Shown here: in pieces, positions 31,119-31,720 of the stretch
Layout: each line of letters starts with the position of its first letter
How positions within the stretch are numbered: the stretch's first letter is position 1
Source: an uncultured Clostridia bacterium
GTDB lineage: Bacteria > Bacillota > Clostridia > TANB77 > CAG-508
Assembly: GCA_934155165.1 (NCBI GenBank)
Contig: CAKPGS010000012.1
Location: 1 to 31,720, forward strand
Reading direction: 5' to 3'
DNA: 31,720 bases
Translations under genes and position numbers: made by a program
Notes under the pieces: generated by a model
What the model was told of the DNA's origin: nothing
Databases searched by the model: none
What the model saw: only the letters and a program-made list of their open reading frames with translations

Positions 31119-31720
31119 ATGAAAAGACTATTAAGAATAAGCTTTAATTCAGCAATATTTTCATTAATACCAATACTTTCGTGGTTTATATTAGGACTAC
31201 TAGTTGATAAAAATTTAGTAAATGTATTTACTTTAACATACCCGTTACAATTTATATGGGCATTAATGAAAAGCATATTTGCAACAGGAGCTAACATAAG
31301 TAAAGAAAAAGATAAAAATAATAATGCGGTTTTGTCTGGAATGACACTGGGGATAATAGCAGGATTTATTATATTTGGAATGTTTGCAATTAATGTAAAA
31401 AAATATATAGAATTTATGAATATGGATTATTATATTTATAAAGAGTTTGCTTTATACTCTATTATTCAATTATACATACAGTTAGTATTTTCATTTATAT
31501 TAGAAAAGCTATACTTTGAAAATAAAGAAAAATTAGCTAATAAGTATTGTTTACAATTAAATATATTAAATTTTGTTGTATTAATTTTAGCTGCAATTAT
31601 ATTTAAAGATAAAATGCAAATTGTTATTACAACATTGGTTATAATATCTATTTATTTGGTTTATATTACAATAAAACAATATGAAAAATTTGAATTAAAA
31701 ATAAAAATTTGGAATTGTAT
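31119..31720 (+). CDS. Multi-pass membrane protein, MATE-like, N-terminal part (runs off the window)
   Basis: An open frame of 200 codons from ATG 31119 that is not closed before the window ends. About five or six membrane helices are visible (for instance FSLIPILSWFILGLLVDKN, LSGMTLGIIAGFIIFGMFAI, FVVLILAAIIF, VIISIYLVYITI). The opening RISFNSAIFSLIPILSWFIL and the following pairs of helices are similar to MATE/MOP-type transporters, but no diagnostic motif is complete. GGAG at 31102-31105 is rather far upstream for an SD. It may be cotranscribed with def. Confidence 0.55.
   Translation, partial: MKRLLRISFNSAIFSLIPILSWFILGLLVDKNLVNVFTLTYPLQFIWALMKSIFATGANISKEKDKNNNAVLSGMTLGIIAGFIIFGMFAINVKKYIEFMNMDYYIYKEFALYSIIQLYIQLVFSFILEKLYFENKEKLANKYCLQLNILNFVVLILAAIIFKDKMQIVITTLVIISIYLVYITIKQYEKFELKIKIWNC

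Noticed and set aside
1..31720. CRISPR array, transposase, integrase, prophage or rRNA
   Set aside because: No regularly spaced repeats, no DDE or recombinase motifs, no phage structural genes and no rRNA-like sequence were seen.
1..31720. Alternative genetic code (TGA as Trp) suggested by the low GC
   Set aside because: TGG is used for Trp throughout, TGA ends the gene at 23363, and no conserved gene needs TGA read-through.

Overview
This is a very AT-rich stretch of a low-GC Gram-positive chromosome, most likely an uncultured or gut-type member of the Clostridia. Purine-rich Shine-Dalgarno (SD) sites, U-tract intrinsic terminators, a CpsB/C/D-type phosphoregulatory set, GlmM, MreB, RlmD and a standard stop-codon set all fit. 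The species cannot be fixed from the sequence alone.

Layout. (1) Positions 1-1257: the 3' end of argS and an LCP-family cell-wall polymer transferase, closed by a strong terminator. (2) Positions 1326-13207: one tightly packed exopolysaccharide/capsule operon with one obvious promoter and one obvious terminator. It holds a VanZ-like protein, the initiating sugar-phosphate transferase, three family-2 glycosyltransferases, a Stealth-type phosphotransferase, a Wzy-like polymerase, a Wzx-like flippase, CpsC-, CpsD- and CpsB-like regulators, glmM and a small membrane protein. Together they would load a sugar on a lipid carrier, extend it, flip it, polymerise it and control chain length by tyrosine phosphorylation; the upstream LCP enzyme could attach the product to the wall. 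(3) Positions 13208-13987: a GC-rich structured intergenic element, a guanine-deaminase-like gene and a long inverted-repeat terminator. (4) Positions 13988-23448: an accessory region, with a P-loop/CYTH fusion protein, small membrane proteins, an ABC exporter followed by three unusual genes (one ART-like, one acidic, one HTH plus mTERF-like), a 5'-truncated gene, and an unknown gene behind a structured leader. (5) Positions 23449-31720: mostly housekeeping genes, namely peroxiredoxin, pyk, mreB, tRNA-Leu(UAG), rlmD, a HAD phosphatase, def and the start of a multi-pass membrane protein.

The most interesting parts are the four-gene unit at 16742-21127, whose last protein carries repeats resembling the organellar mTERF family; the 22487-22685 leader, where a 5' segment can pair with the strand that otherwise hides the SD; and an apparent relic of a second RlmD C-terminus at 30430-30474, which suggests that the kinase-remnant/HAD segment was inserted or a duplicate decayed. 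No transposase, integrase, CRISPR array or rRNA was seen.
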